From the NCBI GenBank assembly GCA_033977485.1, contig CM066994.1, forward strand, positions 41,627,155 to 41,691,154: 64,000 bases of DNA. The letters run 5' to 3'. Origin of the DNA: Hydrangea macrophylla (Eukaryota; Streptophyta; Magnoliopsida; Cornales; Hydrangeaceae). Below are positions 9,924-22,797 of the stretch, one piece after another. The notes below the pieces were generated by a model that saw nothing but the letters and a program-made list of their open reading frames with translations, was not told where the DNA came from and did not search any database. The stretch's first letter is position 1. Each line of letters starts with the position of its first letter. A program made the position numbers and the translations under genes.

Positions 9924-11985
9924 TGTCACACCATAACCCGTCCCAAACAGATTAGGACCGTGTAACAAAGGACTATCCACCCTAATACATCAATTATTAA
10001 CGTGTGTTTCAAGAAATATTCCATTAAACACATAATAAAACAGTCCCATTTGAACAGCTAGATCCAGTCGACTGATCGGGGTCCCAGTCGACTGGAAATG
10101 CAAATTGCCGAGAACTGATTTCTGAGAATTTCCTAGTCTAGTCGACTGCCTAATCCGGTTGACTAAACTTTGAGGGGTCCGGTCGACTGCACATTGGTTC
10201 GGTCGACTGAAAGTGCAATTACAAAGAGTTCAAACCTGTGCAAGGGGTGGTCCAGTCGACTGAACGCCCGACCCAGTCGACTGGTTTACACCAGTAGAAT
10301 GTTCTACATCACTTCAATCAGCAATTCAAGCAGATTTTAAGACACTAACCCAATCAAACTATTTCTACACCTTCATATAATCACCATATACTGGTCAAAG
10401 CATTCCTAAGTTATCAAACCAACCCATTTACAAGATGATAAATCATAATTTACATAATCCACCACATTACATGTTGTAAAACCATGTAAGTCACAAGACT
10501 TTAATGCTACAAAAGAACTTTTCTAAACAATATGTACAAGTTCAACCAAGTTTAAAACATCATTAGCAAATCCCCAGCTTGCCTAGTCCCATCGCACATA
10601 TCACCTCCTATACAAACCTTGCTCCGAACCTGTAGTGGTTCTTATGTACCACAACAAAAATAGGAAAATGGTTTCCTTAAGCATTACACTTAGTGAATTA
10701 ACTAACGTGCTTTAATGACATGGACATATATAATGCATCAATTATTAAGCATATAAGCATACATAATCGCAGAATAATTGGGTTAATGGTTCACTCACAC
10801 CCGATGACCTTTCCCATGGCCCCGCGGTCACTTCTATTCCTTGGACTATCGTTCCAAAACAGTTTCTTCTCCTTCTCCTCCCTTATTTCCCCACAATGAA
10901 CCATTACTCCCAAACATTCATTGACCACTTAGAACACACAAGCACATAAACCATATAAACATGCGGATTTCTCACTTAATTAACATGCAATGGCCAGTTC
11001 TGACATGAATTAAGCTACCAATTCCAAAATTTATGATCTCTAGCTAGAAATTGAAGCATATGACATCAACCATATCAAGCTTTTTGTTAGAAAACTTACC
11101 TTAGCCGAATTCTACCCAAATTAAGTTAGAAAGTGTTGAATTCTTCCAAATTTTAACCCAATTCTCTCTCCGGTATATTTCCTACATGTTTTCGGCAAAC
11201 TGCATCTCACCGATTAGAACAAGTCACTAAAATTTGATGATTAAAATAGAATTTAAAGACATATAAATGACCGTCTCACCTCCACGAGCCCGAATATGGC
11301 TTCTGTTCGCGAATTGGACGAACCGCGGTGACGGCACGGCGTGAAACGTTGTCGGAACTCAAGCTCTTCTCCCTCTCTCTCTCAGCGCCACTCTCTCTAT
11401 CTCTTCCAAACTAATTTTTGTTTGTTAATTTTGAGAATGACACTAGGTGCCACCTCCTAAAACACATGCATGAATGACTCATGCCCCAATTTCCATTTAT
11501 ACCCTCGAAAATTCTTAAGTTCTTATTATGAAATCCCCAAACATTCCATTAATTACCCAATTATCTAAATGGGTGTTTGTCTAAGTCCCGTATGGCTCCC
11601 AACGTGGGTCTAAAATATTTTGTGAAGTCACTATCACACATACTAATTATGCACTTTTTCCAATTATGCCCTCACATGGGTACCCAAATTGGTACCAATA
11701 GCTAACATATAACAACATAATATGAAACATCCATAAACAAGTATTCATGTAGTCATATAAATGCATTTAATCATTTAATATGCAAATTATATTTTTTGGG
11801 CCCTTCACTGGGTCCCACTTCATTACCTGTCTCACCTCACTGGGGACTTTTCAATTGTGTTCTTCACTGTACACTTTCCATGGGTGAGTCCTAAGCCTCC
11901 CCTTAATTCATAATATACACTAATTGTATTAATTAATGCATATATGAATAATAATTAACCCTTTTTCCCAGGTACGGGTGTTACA
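9924..11985 (-). mobile_element. 3' LTR of chromovirus element A
   Basis: On the minus strand the LTR runs from TGTAACACCCGTACC to GGGTTATGGTGTGACA, 2,062 bp, with TG...CA ends. It is followed inward by a purine-rich tract and a minus-strand pol 3' end (11986-13461), which fixes it as the 3' LTR. It carries about seven copies of the palindrome-like CAGTCGACTG or close variants at 10066-10285, the feature shared by elements M and P. The matching 5' LTR is not in the window. Confidence 0.8.
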
Positions 11986-13461
11986 TTTCTCCCTCCCTAA
12001 AAGGAAGTTTGGTCCCCAAACTTACTCTTACTTCAAGTGTCGAATAAGTACGGGTACTTGGCTCATATCTCATCCTCTCCCTCCCAAGTAGCTTCTTCAA
12101 CCGAATGGCTATGCCATTGAACCATTACAAGTGGAATCGCCTTGGTTCTCAATACTTGATCTTTTCTATCAAGAATTTGCACTGGATACTCCACATAAGT
12201 CATGTCCTCCCGAATTTCTAATGGTTCCAGAATGATAACATGTTTTGGATATGATACATAGCTTCGTATCATTGGCATATGAAATACATTATGAACATTC
12301 ACCAACTCTAGTGGCAATTCCAAATGGTAAGCTAACGGTCCAACTTGATTTAAAATCAAATACGGTCCAACATACCTCGGGCTGAGTTTACCTTGCTTAC
12401 CAAATAGTGCTATGCCTTTCGAAGGTGATACCTTCAAGAACACATAATCACCTACCTTGAAATTCAATGGTCTTCTACTCGTATCTGCATAACTTTGTAA
12501 CAACTTTGATCCATTTGCAACTACTGTTTAATCAATATAGTCTCGTCGGTAGTAATTTACACTATCTCTGGTTCCAAAAGCTGTTTTTCACCAACTTCTA
12601 TCCAACAAATAGGTGATCTACACTTTCTTCTGCACAATGCCTCATAAGACGTCATTCCATACTTGTTTGGAAATTATTGTTGTAGGAAAACTCTGTTAAT
12701 GAAAAATGAGTCTCCCAATCAGCTTTGAAATCCATAGCACATACCCTTTACATATCTTCCAAAATCTGAATTATCTTCTCGGGTGAATCCTTGGTTTTGA
12801 TTGGTAGAAAATGGGCTGATTTAGTCAACCGGCCAACAATGACCCAAATACTATCATTTGACTTTGTAGATCTTGGAAATCCCGATACGAAATCCATCGT
12901 AATATGCTCCCATTTCCACTCCAGTATTTCTAAAGGATGTAGCTCTCCTCCAGGTTGTTGATGTTCCATTTTCGCTTTTTGACATGTCATGCATTTGGCT
13001 ACAAATTCTGCTACTTCCCACTTCATACCACTCCACCAATAAATCTCTCGTAGGTTTCGGTACATTTTAGTACTACCCGGATGCACTGAATATTTGTCTC
13101 AAATCTCCAACTTTAGGAACACATAGGTTGATATGCTTCAGAATACCCTCTTGGAAACTAAATTCTGGTCTTTTACCCTCAGCCTCAGGTAACTCATCCA
13201 CCCTCAATTCTGGGTCTAGAAGCTGATTTGACTTTATTCACAAATTAGACTCGGCTGTGCAACAATCGCAGCCATCAAACCACCCTCAATTCTAGGAATC
13301 ACTTCAAGTTTTAATTGTTCAAATTCCTTTACTAACTTTTCATGTACTGTCAAGGTATAAGCTAAGTTTTCTGATGACTTTTGGCTTAAGGCAATGGCGA
13401 CCACATTCGCTTTTCCCAGGTGATATTGAATCTTCAAATCACAGTCGTTCATAAGTTCCAA
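11986..13461 (-). pseudogene. Truncated pol of element A (RNase H end, integrase, C-terminal domain)
   Basis: Minus-strand fragments in several frames match the Ty3/Gypsy polyprotein. 13461-13234 corresponds to the RNase H C-terminus and linker (HLGKANVVAIALS where ADALS is usual). 13086-12748 is the integrase zinc-finger and core start (HPGSTKMY, CMTCQKAK, MDFVSGFPRS). 12503-12063 is the integrase C-terminus and chromodomain-like tail (GDYVFLKVSPSKGI, HNVFHMPMIR). Frameshifts and stops separate the parts, so it is non-functional. Upstream gag, PR and RT are missing; the sequence breaks at about 13461 into an unrelated 100-bp piece. Confidence 0.8.
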
Positions 13462-13566
13462 CCTGTTAGGAAACTGTGTTCCCAGAATCCATTGACAGCG
13501 CGTATAAGTTGGTACTGCAAAAAAAATTACGTGAAAACTACAATAACCCTACAAGGGCGGAACTAG

Positions 13567-13771
13567 AATGGAAGTGGGACGAGATCACGATGGACTTTGT
13601 TTCAGGATTTCCACGATCATGCAATAAGAATGATAAGATTTGGGTTATAGTCGACCGATTGACCAAGTCAGCTCATTTTCTACCAATTAAGACTACTAAG
13701 CCATCCAAGTTGGCAGAGTTGTATGTGAAAGAGATTGTAAGACTACATGGAGTTCCAGCGGTGATTATATC
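13567..13771 (+). pseudogene. Integrase-core fragment of plus-strand copy P
   Basis: The plus strand encodes WKWDEITMDFVSGFPRS through HGVPAVIIS, nearly identical to integrase residues 57-124 of element M but in the opposite orientation. It stops exactly where the 3' LTR of element M begins (13772), two residues before the second catalytic Asp. The 105 bp before it (13462-13566) match nothing recognised here. It is best read as the target into which element M inserted, with the rest of copy P surviving at 23612-25837. Confidence 0.75.
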
Positions 13772-15903
13772 TGTCACGACCCATCCCACTACGCGTGGAA
13801 ATAGGACACGTGGCACGCCACCAAGGCTCATCCAAACGATCATATAAATATACGCAGCGGAAAAAAAAAACTTTAAAACAATCTTGGGTATTTAAAACTT
13901 AGGAAACGTTCCCCTCTGTATTGTAAAATACATTGAAATTAGAGTCATAAAAAGTTTTGGCCAAGTGAAAACGCATTCAAAATGAAATAGTTTTGGAAAC
14001 AGAGGTTCAGTCGACTGCCCCGTCGACTGCACCAGGGTCCAGTCGACTGCTCCGTCGACTACATTAAGCAGAACCAAAAATGTATCATATTGCAAAGGGG
14101 TCCAGTCGACTGATCTGGGGATCTAGTCGACTGCTTTTCTATTTTAAGAAGCAGTGGCTAAAATCAACAGTGTTCAGTCGACTGCCCAAGGGGTCCAGTC
14201 GACTGCTTCTCTGATATTCCCTTACAGTATCTCAAATACACGAGGTCCAGTCGACTGATCAGGGGATCCAGTCGACTGCTCCTCTGCTGACAGCCCTGTG
14301 CTAAAAATTTAACAACCCATGCCACTCAATACCAACAACAATTCAACCACAACTGATTTCAACATATTAAAACATAACTACAGACGTTCATTTACAAGAT
14401 TACAATACTGCGACTAATCTATGGTTCTATTACAACATATTACCAATCCTTACACAAGTTTAGGATTTAAATCAAAACATTTACAAGTGTAATTCCCCCG
14501 GCGTTCATCGGCCTCACTCATTGCACTTCTTCTTGTCTTTCTTCTTACCTGCAATGGGGTACATCTCCACTGCTCAGCTATATGCTGAGCGTACAATTCT
14601 AAATGTATGCTTATATGACAATTCATGGTTTAAGCATCTAAAACACATAGAAATAGTCTCTAGGGTGAGTGGTACGCATTCATCCGGTCGATGCCGTAGG
14701 AGGCCCACCTCTCCCACGCATCTCGTACACTGGTTGGGCCTTCCTCCATACCAGGTACCGTGTACTGGTTGGGCCCACCTCCAATCCAGACACAACCACA
14801 ATTTCAATTCCAACAAGATCACAATCCTCAAGGTTCGAGGAGCTTACTCCGAATGAATTTGCACCAAACTCCCCTTTGACCCAAGTAGACACATATCATG
14901 CTCACATAAACAGTTATACGTGCTTTTATCATAATTTCACGTGCATAATTAACGGGCCTAACTAACACATGAATTTCGCCCGGATCCAAGAATGTCAAAA
15001 GTGATGTCCAAAACATGAAAATCCATATATTTCATAGATCTAGAATTCATACCTCGTGCGAATCTCTTCAAACTTTGAAGGATCGTCTAGGGGGCTAAAT
15101 AATCGTCGGATTTCAAATTTGGTACGATTCCTATAAGTTTTACCTGATTTTTCCCAAAAGTCCAAAATTAAGATTTTTACAAAACTTAGCCAAACATGAC
15201 CTAAGTAGTATCAAAACGTAGGTCTTACCTCCACGAGTTCAAATCTGAAATCTGGAGAAAATCTGACGGACGAACGGTCGTCGATCGGCGTCGCAAAGCC
15301 CGTGGCAACAAAATCTCCTTTCTCTCTCCTCTCTCTAGATATTTGTGAGTTTGGATGAGATTTGAAATCTCATACTCATCTATATATAGGCAAGATTTCG
15401 GGAAATTACGTTTACCTCCCCGCAAGTTTCTCAAACTTCTAATTAGCTCTCGAAACTTCGCACACGTTCATTTTATAACTTTACGAGTGAAAATTATAAA
15501 TTTCAAAAGTCTTCAACTAAATTTCGTTTGGGTCCAAAAATAACGTCCGAAAACTATATTCTGTGGAATCTCTACACAACCTACCTTTTTAATTAACGTG
15601 TCTCTCACGCTCTCACCACAGTTCTCAAAATGATATATAACAATGTCAAAGATTACAACAATTTACCAATACAGGTAAAGTTACTATTCACAGAAATACC
15701 AGATAAGGTCAAATAACATTTAAATCATATAAATGCCATTTACTCGTGATTATGCAATATGAACTGCCATGCTCCGGTGTCCTCACTGACACCTTACCGT
15801 TGACTCAGAGTCAACCTCAACTCAATTATCATATATCAATGATAATTCATCAAATTTCATATCATGCATGATTAAACTATGAATTTCTGGAACGGGTGTG
15901 ACA
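13772..15903 (-). repeat. 3' LTR of element M
   Basis: On the minus strand it reads TGTCACACCCG ... GGGTCGTGACA. Positions 14008-14281 contain about nine copies of GTCGACTG, mostly as the palindrome CAGTCGACTG. A CT-rich stretch and TATATATAGG near 15320-15390 could belong to its core promoter. Confidence 0.9.
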
Positions 15904-15917
15904 ACTCTCCCCTCCAA
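15904..15917 (-). other. Polypurine tract of element M
   Basis: On the minus strand TTGGAGGGGAGAGT lies immediately upstream of the 3' LTR. Such tracts prime plus-strand DNA synthesis in LTR retrotransposons. The same tract precedes the LTRs at 22797 and 23756. Confidence 0.8.
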
Positions 15918-15944
15918 AAAGAAAGTCTGTCCCCAAACTTTACC

Positions 15945-17174
15945 TCATATGTCGAACAGGTACGGATACTCATTCCGTATGTCTTCCTCATTTTCCCACA
16001 TAGCCTCTTCCACTGTATGACTACGCCATAGCACTTTCACCATTGGAATGGTTTTAGTTCTCAACACTTGTTCTTTGCGATCTAGGATCTCTACAGGATG
16101 TTCAACATAAGTCAAGTCTCTCTGAATCTGCAACGGTTCAGGTACAATGATCTTACTCGTGTCAGTCATACATCGTCTCAACATCGATACGTGAAATACG
16201 TTATGTACATGTTCCAACTCTGATGACAAGGCTAATCGATAAGCCACTGGACCAACCCTCTCTAGGATCTCAAAAGGTCCTATGAATCTCGGATTGAGCT
16301 TTCCCCTCTTTCCAAATCGGACAATGCCTTTTGAAGGCGATACTCGCAAATATACAAAATCTCCAACTTCAAAATTCATCGGTCGTCGTTTAGAGTCCGC
16401 ATAACTCTTATATTGGCTCTGAGCTACTTTGAGTCGCTCTTGAATCAACTTCACTTTCTCAGTAGTCACCTGTATTAACTCAGGTCCTAATAACTTCCTT
16501 TCTCCAACCTCGGTCCAACAAATTGGTGATCGACATTTACGTCCATACAAAGCTTCATATGGTGCCATACCGATACTTGACTGAAATCCGTTGTTGTACG
16601 CAAATTCAATTAATGGTAAGTGATGTTCCCAATCATTCCCAAAGTCTAAGACACACAATCTCAACATATCTTCCAAGGTCTGAATCATACGCTCTGACTG
16701 TCCATCGGTCTGAGGATGAAATGCAGTACTGAAACTCAATTTCGTACCCATAGCCTTTTGCAAACTTCCCCAAAACCTTGACGTAAAACTACTATCGCGA
16801 TCGGATATAATCACCGCTGGTACTCCATGTAGCCTTACAATCTCTCTCACATACAATTCTGCTAACTTGGACGGTTTAGTCGTTTTGATTGGTAGAAAAT
16901 GTGCTGACTTTGTTAATCGGTCAACTATAACCCAAATCTTATCATTCTTATTGATTGATCGTGGAAATCCTGAAACAAAGTCCATCGTGATCTCATCCCA
17001 TTTCCATTTCGACACTGGCAAAGGTTGTAGTAACCCCGCGGGTACTTGTCTCTCTCCCTTGACCTGTTGACATGCCGAACATTCGGATACAAACTTGGCA
17101 ACTTCACGCTTCATACCCTTCCACCAAAAGTTTTCTCGTAAGTTCTGATACATCTTGTTACTTCCCGGGTGCAC
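15945..17174 (-). pseudogene. Integrase and chromodomain-like C-terminus of element M
   Basis: Open for 409 codons, in the same frame as the upstream RT segment but separated by one TGA. Seen in order: the second part of the HHCC zinc finger (CSACQQVKG), catalytic Asp at about residue 65 (TMDFVSGFPRS), Asp at about 125 (IISDRDSSF) and Glu at about 161 (TDGQSERMI), which gives D-35-E spacing. Then follow the GDFVYLRVSPSKG block and a C-terminal chromodomain-like region ending in NEYPYLFDI. Integrase inserts the cDNA copy; the tail directs chromatin targeting in chromoviruses. The catalytic triad is complete, so only the upstream lesions block expression. Confidence 0.88.
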
Positions 17175-19721
17175 TCAATATTTTGTACTATGAGCTTCTT
17201 CTAGAATTCTCTCTTTCAAGTCTTTCACATTTGGTACACATAATCGATTTCCAAACTTCAGAATCCCTTGTTCCAATACCAAACCAGATCGCTTTCCCAA
17301 AGGTATCTCGTCTCTCATTCTGCATAAATAAACATCGTTGAATTGTTCTTTCTGAATCTCATCAATAATATCTGGGTGTGCCATGATTGCCATCATTAAG
17401 CCACCACTAACCTTTGGTATCACCTCCAAGTCCAAACGTTCCATTTCTTTTACCAAGTCTTTTTGTTGTGTTAGCTCTTTGGCTAAATTCCTCGGCGTCT
17501 TCCGGCTTAATGCATCGGCTACCACATTTGCCTTTCCCGGATGGTACTCAATCGAAAGATCATAATCCTTCATCAACTCCAACCATCTTCGCTGTCTCAT
17601 ATTCAAGTCCCGTTGGGTGAAAATATATTTCAAACTCTTGTGGTCTGTGAATATCTCACACTTTTCTCCGTACAAATAATGTCTCCAAATCTTCAAGGCA
17701 TGAATTACTGCAGCTAATTCCAGATCGTGAGTCGGGTAATTAATCTCGTGTGTCTTCAACTGTCTAGAAACATAAACAATCACTTTACCACCTTGCATCA
17801 ACACGCATCCCAACCCTTGATGCGACGCATCACTAAAGATCACAAACCCCTCGGTTCCGGATGGTATTGTCAAAATAGGTGCTCTCGTCAATCGTGACTT
17901 CAATTCTTGAAAACTGTCCTCGCATTCCTGACTCCATTCAAATGTAACTCCCTTCCTCATCAATCTTGGCATAGGCAATGAAACCTTCGAGAAATGCTCA
18001 ATAAAACGGCGGTAGTATCCCGCTAATCCCAAGAAACTTCGAATTTCGGATACGGAAGTCGGTCTTTGCCAATCTGATACAGCTTCTACTTTGTGAGGAT
18101 CAACTGAAACTCCATTCTTATCAATCACGTGACCAAGAAAAGTAATACTAGGTAACCAAAATTCATATTTCTTGAATTTACTAAACAATTGTTTCTCTCG
18201 CAATCTCTGAAGTATCAACCTCAAGTGGTTCTCGTGTTCTATCTCACTAGGTGAATAGATAAGGATATCGTCAATGAATACAATCACAAAGTCGTCCAAA
18301 TAATCTTTGAATACTCGATTCATAAAGTCCATGAACGCAGCTGGTGCATTGGTAACTCCAAATGGCATAACTAAGAACTCATAGTGTCCATAACGCGTTC
18401 TGAAAGCTGTTTTCTCAACGTCTTCAGCCTTCACTTTCAACTGATGATAACCCGATCTTAGGTCTATTTTGGAGAATACTTGTGCCCCACGAAGTTGATC
18501 AAATAAATCATCAATTCTGGGTAGTGGATACTTGTTCTTGATTGTCAATTTGTTCAGTTCCCGATAATCCACACACATTCTCATTGAACCATCTTTCTTC
18601 TTTACAAACAACACTGGAGCTCCCCACGGCGAAATACTTGGTCGGATGAAACCTTTGTCAAGTAACTCTTGCAATTGCACTTTCAGTTCCTTCAATTCTA
18701 CTGGTGCCATTCTATACGGTGCTTTGGATACCGGCCTTGAGTCTGGCTTCACCTCAATGGTGAATTCAATTTCTCTCTCAACAAGAACATCTGGTAGATC
18801 ATCAGGAAAGACATTTGTATATTCTCGCACTATCGGAATGTCTTCTACTTTTAATTCAGTCGCTGAGACATCAGTCACTGAACATAGAAATCCCTGACAT
18901 CCCTTTTTCAATAACTTTCCCGCTCGGATAGCTGAAATTAAATATGGCGGCGATATAACCCCACTTCCTTGAAAACAAAAGTTCCCGTGTACCGGTGATC
19001 GAAAATTAACCTCCTTTCGTTCACAATCTATTGTGGCGTGGTTAAGAGCTAACCAATCCATTCCTAGTATCACATCGAAATGGTTCACTACAATCGGTAT
19101 AAGGTCTACAGTCATCAACTTCTCGCCTAGTTTGATTGCACAGTTCTTATATATAGTAGATGTCACTACTGACTTACTAAGTGGCACGGCAATGGATAAA
19201 TCATATCCTAGTGGCGCGGACTTAACAGTTAAATGTTCCACAAAGTTATAAGATACAAACGAATGCGTAGATCCCGAATCAACGAGTATGCGTGCTAAGT
19301 GCGAACATACAAGCACCATACCTGAGACCACTGTATCAGTAGCAGCCACGTCTCCAGGGTTCATCTGAAATGATCTTCCCCGACGTTGCTCTGTCCTTTG
19401 CCCTCCGTCACTAGACTGCTTAGGCTTCGAACCACTAGAAGCCATAGAACTTGCCCCTTGTTGAGAACACTTCTTTGGGCAATCCTTCGCTCGGTGTCCC
19501 AAGGTACCACAGTCAAAACACTTGAGTTGCGAATGAGTCGCAGAACTCACACTGTTTCCCCCTGTAGATCTGTTCTGAAAGTTGGTCAGAAAACATCGAC
19601 CGGTGTGTGATCGGTTGCAAAGTGAACACAACGGTATGTTACTTGGTACTCTCCTGGAAACATTAAAACCAGAACTAGAGCCTCGTGAAAAAGGCCTCTT
19701 AAAAGATCCCCCTGACTTTGG
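17175..19721 (-). pseudogene. Zinc knuckle, protease, RT and RNase H of element M
   Basis: Open from about 19721, where a frameshift separates it from gag, to a TGA at 17175-17177. Numbered from the Met at 19631, it has a CCHC knuckle (residues 38-51), protease [10 protein letters not shown] (about 117-126), RT with the Asp-bearing motif [13 protein letters not shown], the MPFGVTNAP block and FIDD in place of the usual YxDD, and RNase H starting at about 600 with [12 protein letters not shown] and ending in VVADALSRK. The final stop lies between HSTKY and VHPGSNKM, where relatives are continuous, so it looks like a single nonsense mutation. Otherwise all catalytic positions checked are present. 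Confidence 0.88.
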
Positions 19722-20455
19722 TCACCACCCTCATAACTTCGCTTTCCTTGGTGATTTTGTCTCGATCTCTCTATTCCACTTTCGGCTACCAGTGCCGTCT
19801 GCTGTACCGCTGCAACAGTCGAATGTTCGTAGGTTTCTACCCTCAAACGGATATTTTCCCTTAAGCCTTCTTCAAATTTCCTTGCCCTATCTTCCTCTCT
19901 TGGCACTGAACCTTTACCAAATCTCAACAACGCATTATACTTGGAAGTATACTCTGTCACAGTCATGTCTCCTTGCTTCAAGTTATCAAATTCTCTCTTC
20001 TTTGCGTTGCAGGCGGCTCGTGGAAAGAACCGGCGATTGAATTCTGCCTTAAACCCTTCCCAAGTAATCGGTTCTCCCTGATCTAAAACATTTACCCACC
20101 AGTTCTGGGCTTCACCCTTCAGTACATCACTTGCGTTCTCAATCTTCTCTCTATCTGTCATCGGAATAGATCGAAAAATTCGCTCCATGTCCATGACCCA
20201 ATGTTCTGCTAATGTTGTATCAGGTGTCCCATGAAACTCCATCGGTTTCTTTCGAGTAAACTGTTCAGATATTGATCTCATACCCATATTTTCGGGTGCA
20301 TGTACTACTACTATCGGCTCTGGCTCCAATGGAGCTATTGGAGGCAACCGTTCTGCTATATTTCGGATCATCTCCCCCATATTCCCCATCATTATTTTCG
20401 CCATTTCATTCATACGTCGAATATGTGGCGATAGTTCTCGCTCTTCGTCACTCAT
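19586..20455 (-). pseudogene. Gag of element M
   Basis: Begins MSDEERELSPHIRRMNEMAK and contains the Retrotrans_gag core (ISEQFTRKKPMEFHG, AQNWW, FKAEFNRRFFP, VTEYTSKYNAL, RKFEEGLRENIR). Gag forms the nucleocapsid that packages element RNA. The sensible gag frame ends near GGDQSQG at about 19720; downstream the true continuation lies in another frame ([13 protein letters not shown], leading to the zinc knuckle). Relatives usually keep gag and pol in one frame, so this is more likely a disabling indel than programmed frameshifting, although the latter is not excluded. Confidence 0.85.
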
Positions 20456-20647
20456 GATTTCAATCCTGTAGTTCTTAATGCATAAACACTATGCATGTAC
20501 AACAATAACAATAACAATAGTATGTATGTAAAACAACATCCATATGCATCAAACATCTCTAAGATGCATGAATGCAATTGAAAACATGTGGCAATTCACT
20601 CAACACTCCACTCGTCGTCGAACGTTCCCAAAGTTTTGTTACCTCTA

Positions 20648-20659
20648 GCTTTGATACCA
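20648..20659 (-). other. Primer-binding site of element M (initiator Met tRNA type)
   Basis: On the minus strand TGGTATCAAAGC lies five bases inside the 5' LTR. It differs by one base from the usual plant iMet primer site TGGTATCAGAGC. It would anneal to the tRNA 3' end to start reverse transcription. Confidence 0.85.
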
Positions 20660-20664
20660 ATAAA

Positions 20665-22797
20665 TGTCACGACCCATCCCACTACGCGTGGAAATAGGAC
20701 ACGTGGCACGCCACCAAGGCTCATCCAAACGATCATATAAATATACGCAGCGGAAAAAAAAAAACTTTAAAACAATCTTGGGTATTTAAAACTTAGGAAA
20801 TGTTCCCCTCTGTATTGTAAAATACATTGAAATTAGAGTCATAAAAAGTTTTGGCCAAGTGAAAACGCATTCAAAATGAAATAGTTTTGGAAACAGAGGT
20901 TCAGTCGACTGCCCCGTCGACTGCACCAGGGTCCAGTCGACTGCTCCGTCGACTACATTAAGCAGAACCAAAAATGTATCATATTGCAAAGGGGTCCAGT
21001 CGACTGATCTGGGGATCCAGTCGACTGCTTTTCTATTTTAAGAAGCAGTGGCTAAAATCAACAGTGTTCAGTCGACTGCCCAAGGGGTCCAGTCGACTGC
21101 TTCTCTGATATTCCCTTACAGTATCTCAAATACACGAGGTCCAGTCGACTGATCAGGGGATCCAGTCGACTGCTCCTCTGCTGACAGCCCTGTGCTAAAA
21201 ATTTAACAACCCATGCCACTCAATACCAACAACAATTCAACCACAACTGATTTCAACATATTAAAACATAACTACAGACGTTCATTTACAAGATTACAAT
21301 ACTGCGACTAATCTATGGTTCTATTACAACATATTACCAATCCTTACACAAGTTTAGGATTTAAATCAAAACATTTACAAGTGTAATTCCCCCGGCGTTC
21401 ATCGGCCTCACTCATTGCACTTCTTCTTGTCTTTCTTCTTACCTGCAATGGGGTACATCTCCACTGCTCAGCTATATGCTGAGCATACAATTCTAAATGT
21501 ATGCTTATATGACAATTCATGGTTTAAGCATCTAAAACACATAGAAATAGTCTCTAGGGTGAGTGGTACGCATTCATCCGGTCGATGCCGTAGGAGGCCC
21601 ACCTCTCCCACGCATCTCGTACACTGGTTGGGCCTTCCTCCATACCAGGTACCGTGTACTGGTTGGGCCCACCTCCAATCCAGACACAACCACAATTTCA
21701 ATTCCAACAAGATCACAATCCTCAAGGTTCGAGGAGCTTACTCCGAATGAATTTGCACCAAACTCCCCTTTGACCCAAGTAGACACATATCATGCTCACA
21801 TAAACAGTTATACGTGCTTTTATCATAATTTCACGTGCATAATTAACGGGCCTAACTAACACATGAATTTCGCCCGGATCCAAGAATGTCAAAAGTGATG
21901 TCCAAAACATGAAAATCCATATATTTCATAGATCTAGAATTCATACCTCGTGCGAATCTCTTCAAACTTTGAAGGATCGTCTAGGGGGCTAAATAATCGT
22001 CGGATTTCAAATTTGGTACGATTCCTATAAGTTTTACCTGATTTTTCCCAAAAGTCCAAAATTAAGATTTTTACAAAACTTAGCCAAACATGACCTAAGT
22101 AGTATCAAAACGTAGGTCTTACCTCCACGAGTTCAAATATGAAATCTGGAGAAAATCTGACGGACGAACGGTCGTCGATCGGCGTCGCAAAGCCCGTGGC
22201 AACAAAATCTCCTTTCTCTCTCCTCTCTCTAGATATTTGTGAGTTTGGATGAGATTTGAAATCTCATACTCATCTATATATAGGCAAGATTTCGGGAAAT
22301 TACGTTTACCTCCCCGCAAGTTTCTCAAACTTCTAATTAGCTCTCGAAACTTCGCACACGTTCATTTTATAACTTTACGAGTGAAAATTATAAATTTCAA
22401 AAGTCTTCAACTAAATTTCGTTTGGGTCCAAAAATAACGTCCGAAAACTATATTCTGTGGAATCTCTACACAACCTACCTTTTTAATTAACGTGTTTCTC
22501 ACGCTCTCACCACAGTTCTCAAAATGATATATAACAATGTCAAAGATTACCACAATTTACCAATACAGGTAAAGTTACTATTCACAGAAATACCAGATAA
22601 GGTCAAATAACATTTAAATCATATAAATGCCATTTACTCGTGATTATGCAATATGAACTGCCATACTCCGGTGTCCTCACTGACACCTTACCGTTGACTC
22701 ACAGTCAACCTCAACTCAATTATCATATATCAATGATAATTCATCAAATTTCATATCATGCATGATTAAACTATGAATTTCTGGAACGGGTGTGACA
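20665..22797 (-). repeat. 5' LTR of element M
   Basis: Nearly identical to 13772-15903. Differences seen include A for G in GAGCATAC, A for C in AAATATGAA, T for C in GTGTTTCTC, and C for A in GATTACCACA. It carries the same CAGTCGACTG array at 20902-21174. Confidence 0.9.

Larger units (their letters stand above)
13772..22797 (-). mobile_element. Ty3/Gypsy chromovirus element M (Del/Tekay-like), nearly intact
   Basis: Two LTRs of 2,132 and 2,133 bp (13772-15903 and 20665-22797) flank a 4.76-kb internal region with gag, PR, RT, RNase H, integrase and a chromodomain-like tail, all on the minus strand. A primer-binding site (20648-20659) and polypurine tract (15904-15917) are in place. By eye the LTRs differ at only about nine positions (about 0.4%), so insertion is recent. 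The 5-bp flanks (ATATC and ACTCT) do not match. Beyond the 5' LTR the sequence continues as another pol 3' end of the same family, giving a tandem arrangement. One frameshift and one nonsense codon disable the coding region. Confidence 0.9.

Noticed and set aside
14008..14281. CAGTCGACTG array considered as a CRISPR-like array
   Set aside because: Spacing is irregular, the repeat is only 10 bp, no cas genes exist, and the array is part of an LTR in a plant genome.
14521..15016. Overlapping small frames in the M LTRs (also at 21415-21910)
   Set aside because: They lie wholly within LTR sequence on both strands, have no family resemblance, and are duplicated only because the LTR is.
19586..19721. 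Programmed frameshift between gag and pol of element M
   Set aside because: The overlap could allow it, but relatives of this lineage normally use one continuous frame and no slippery site with structure was evident, so a simple indel is preferred.
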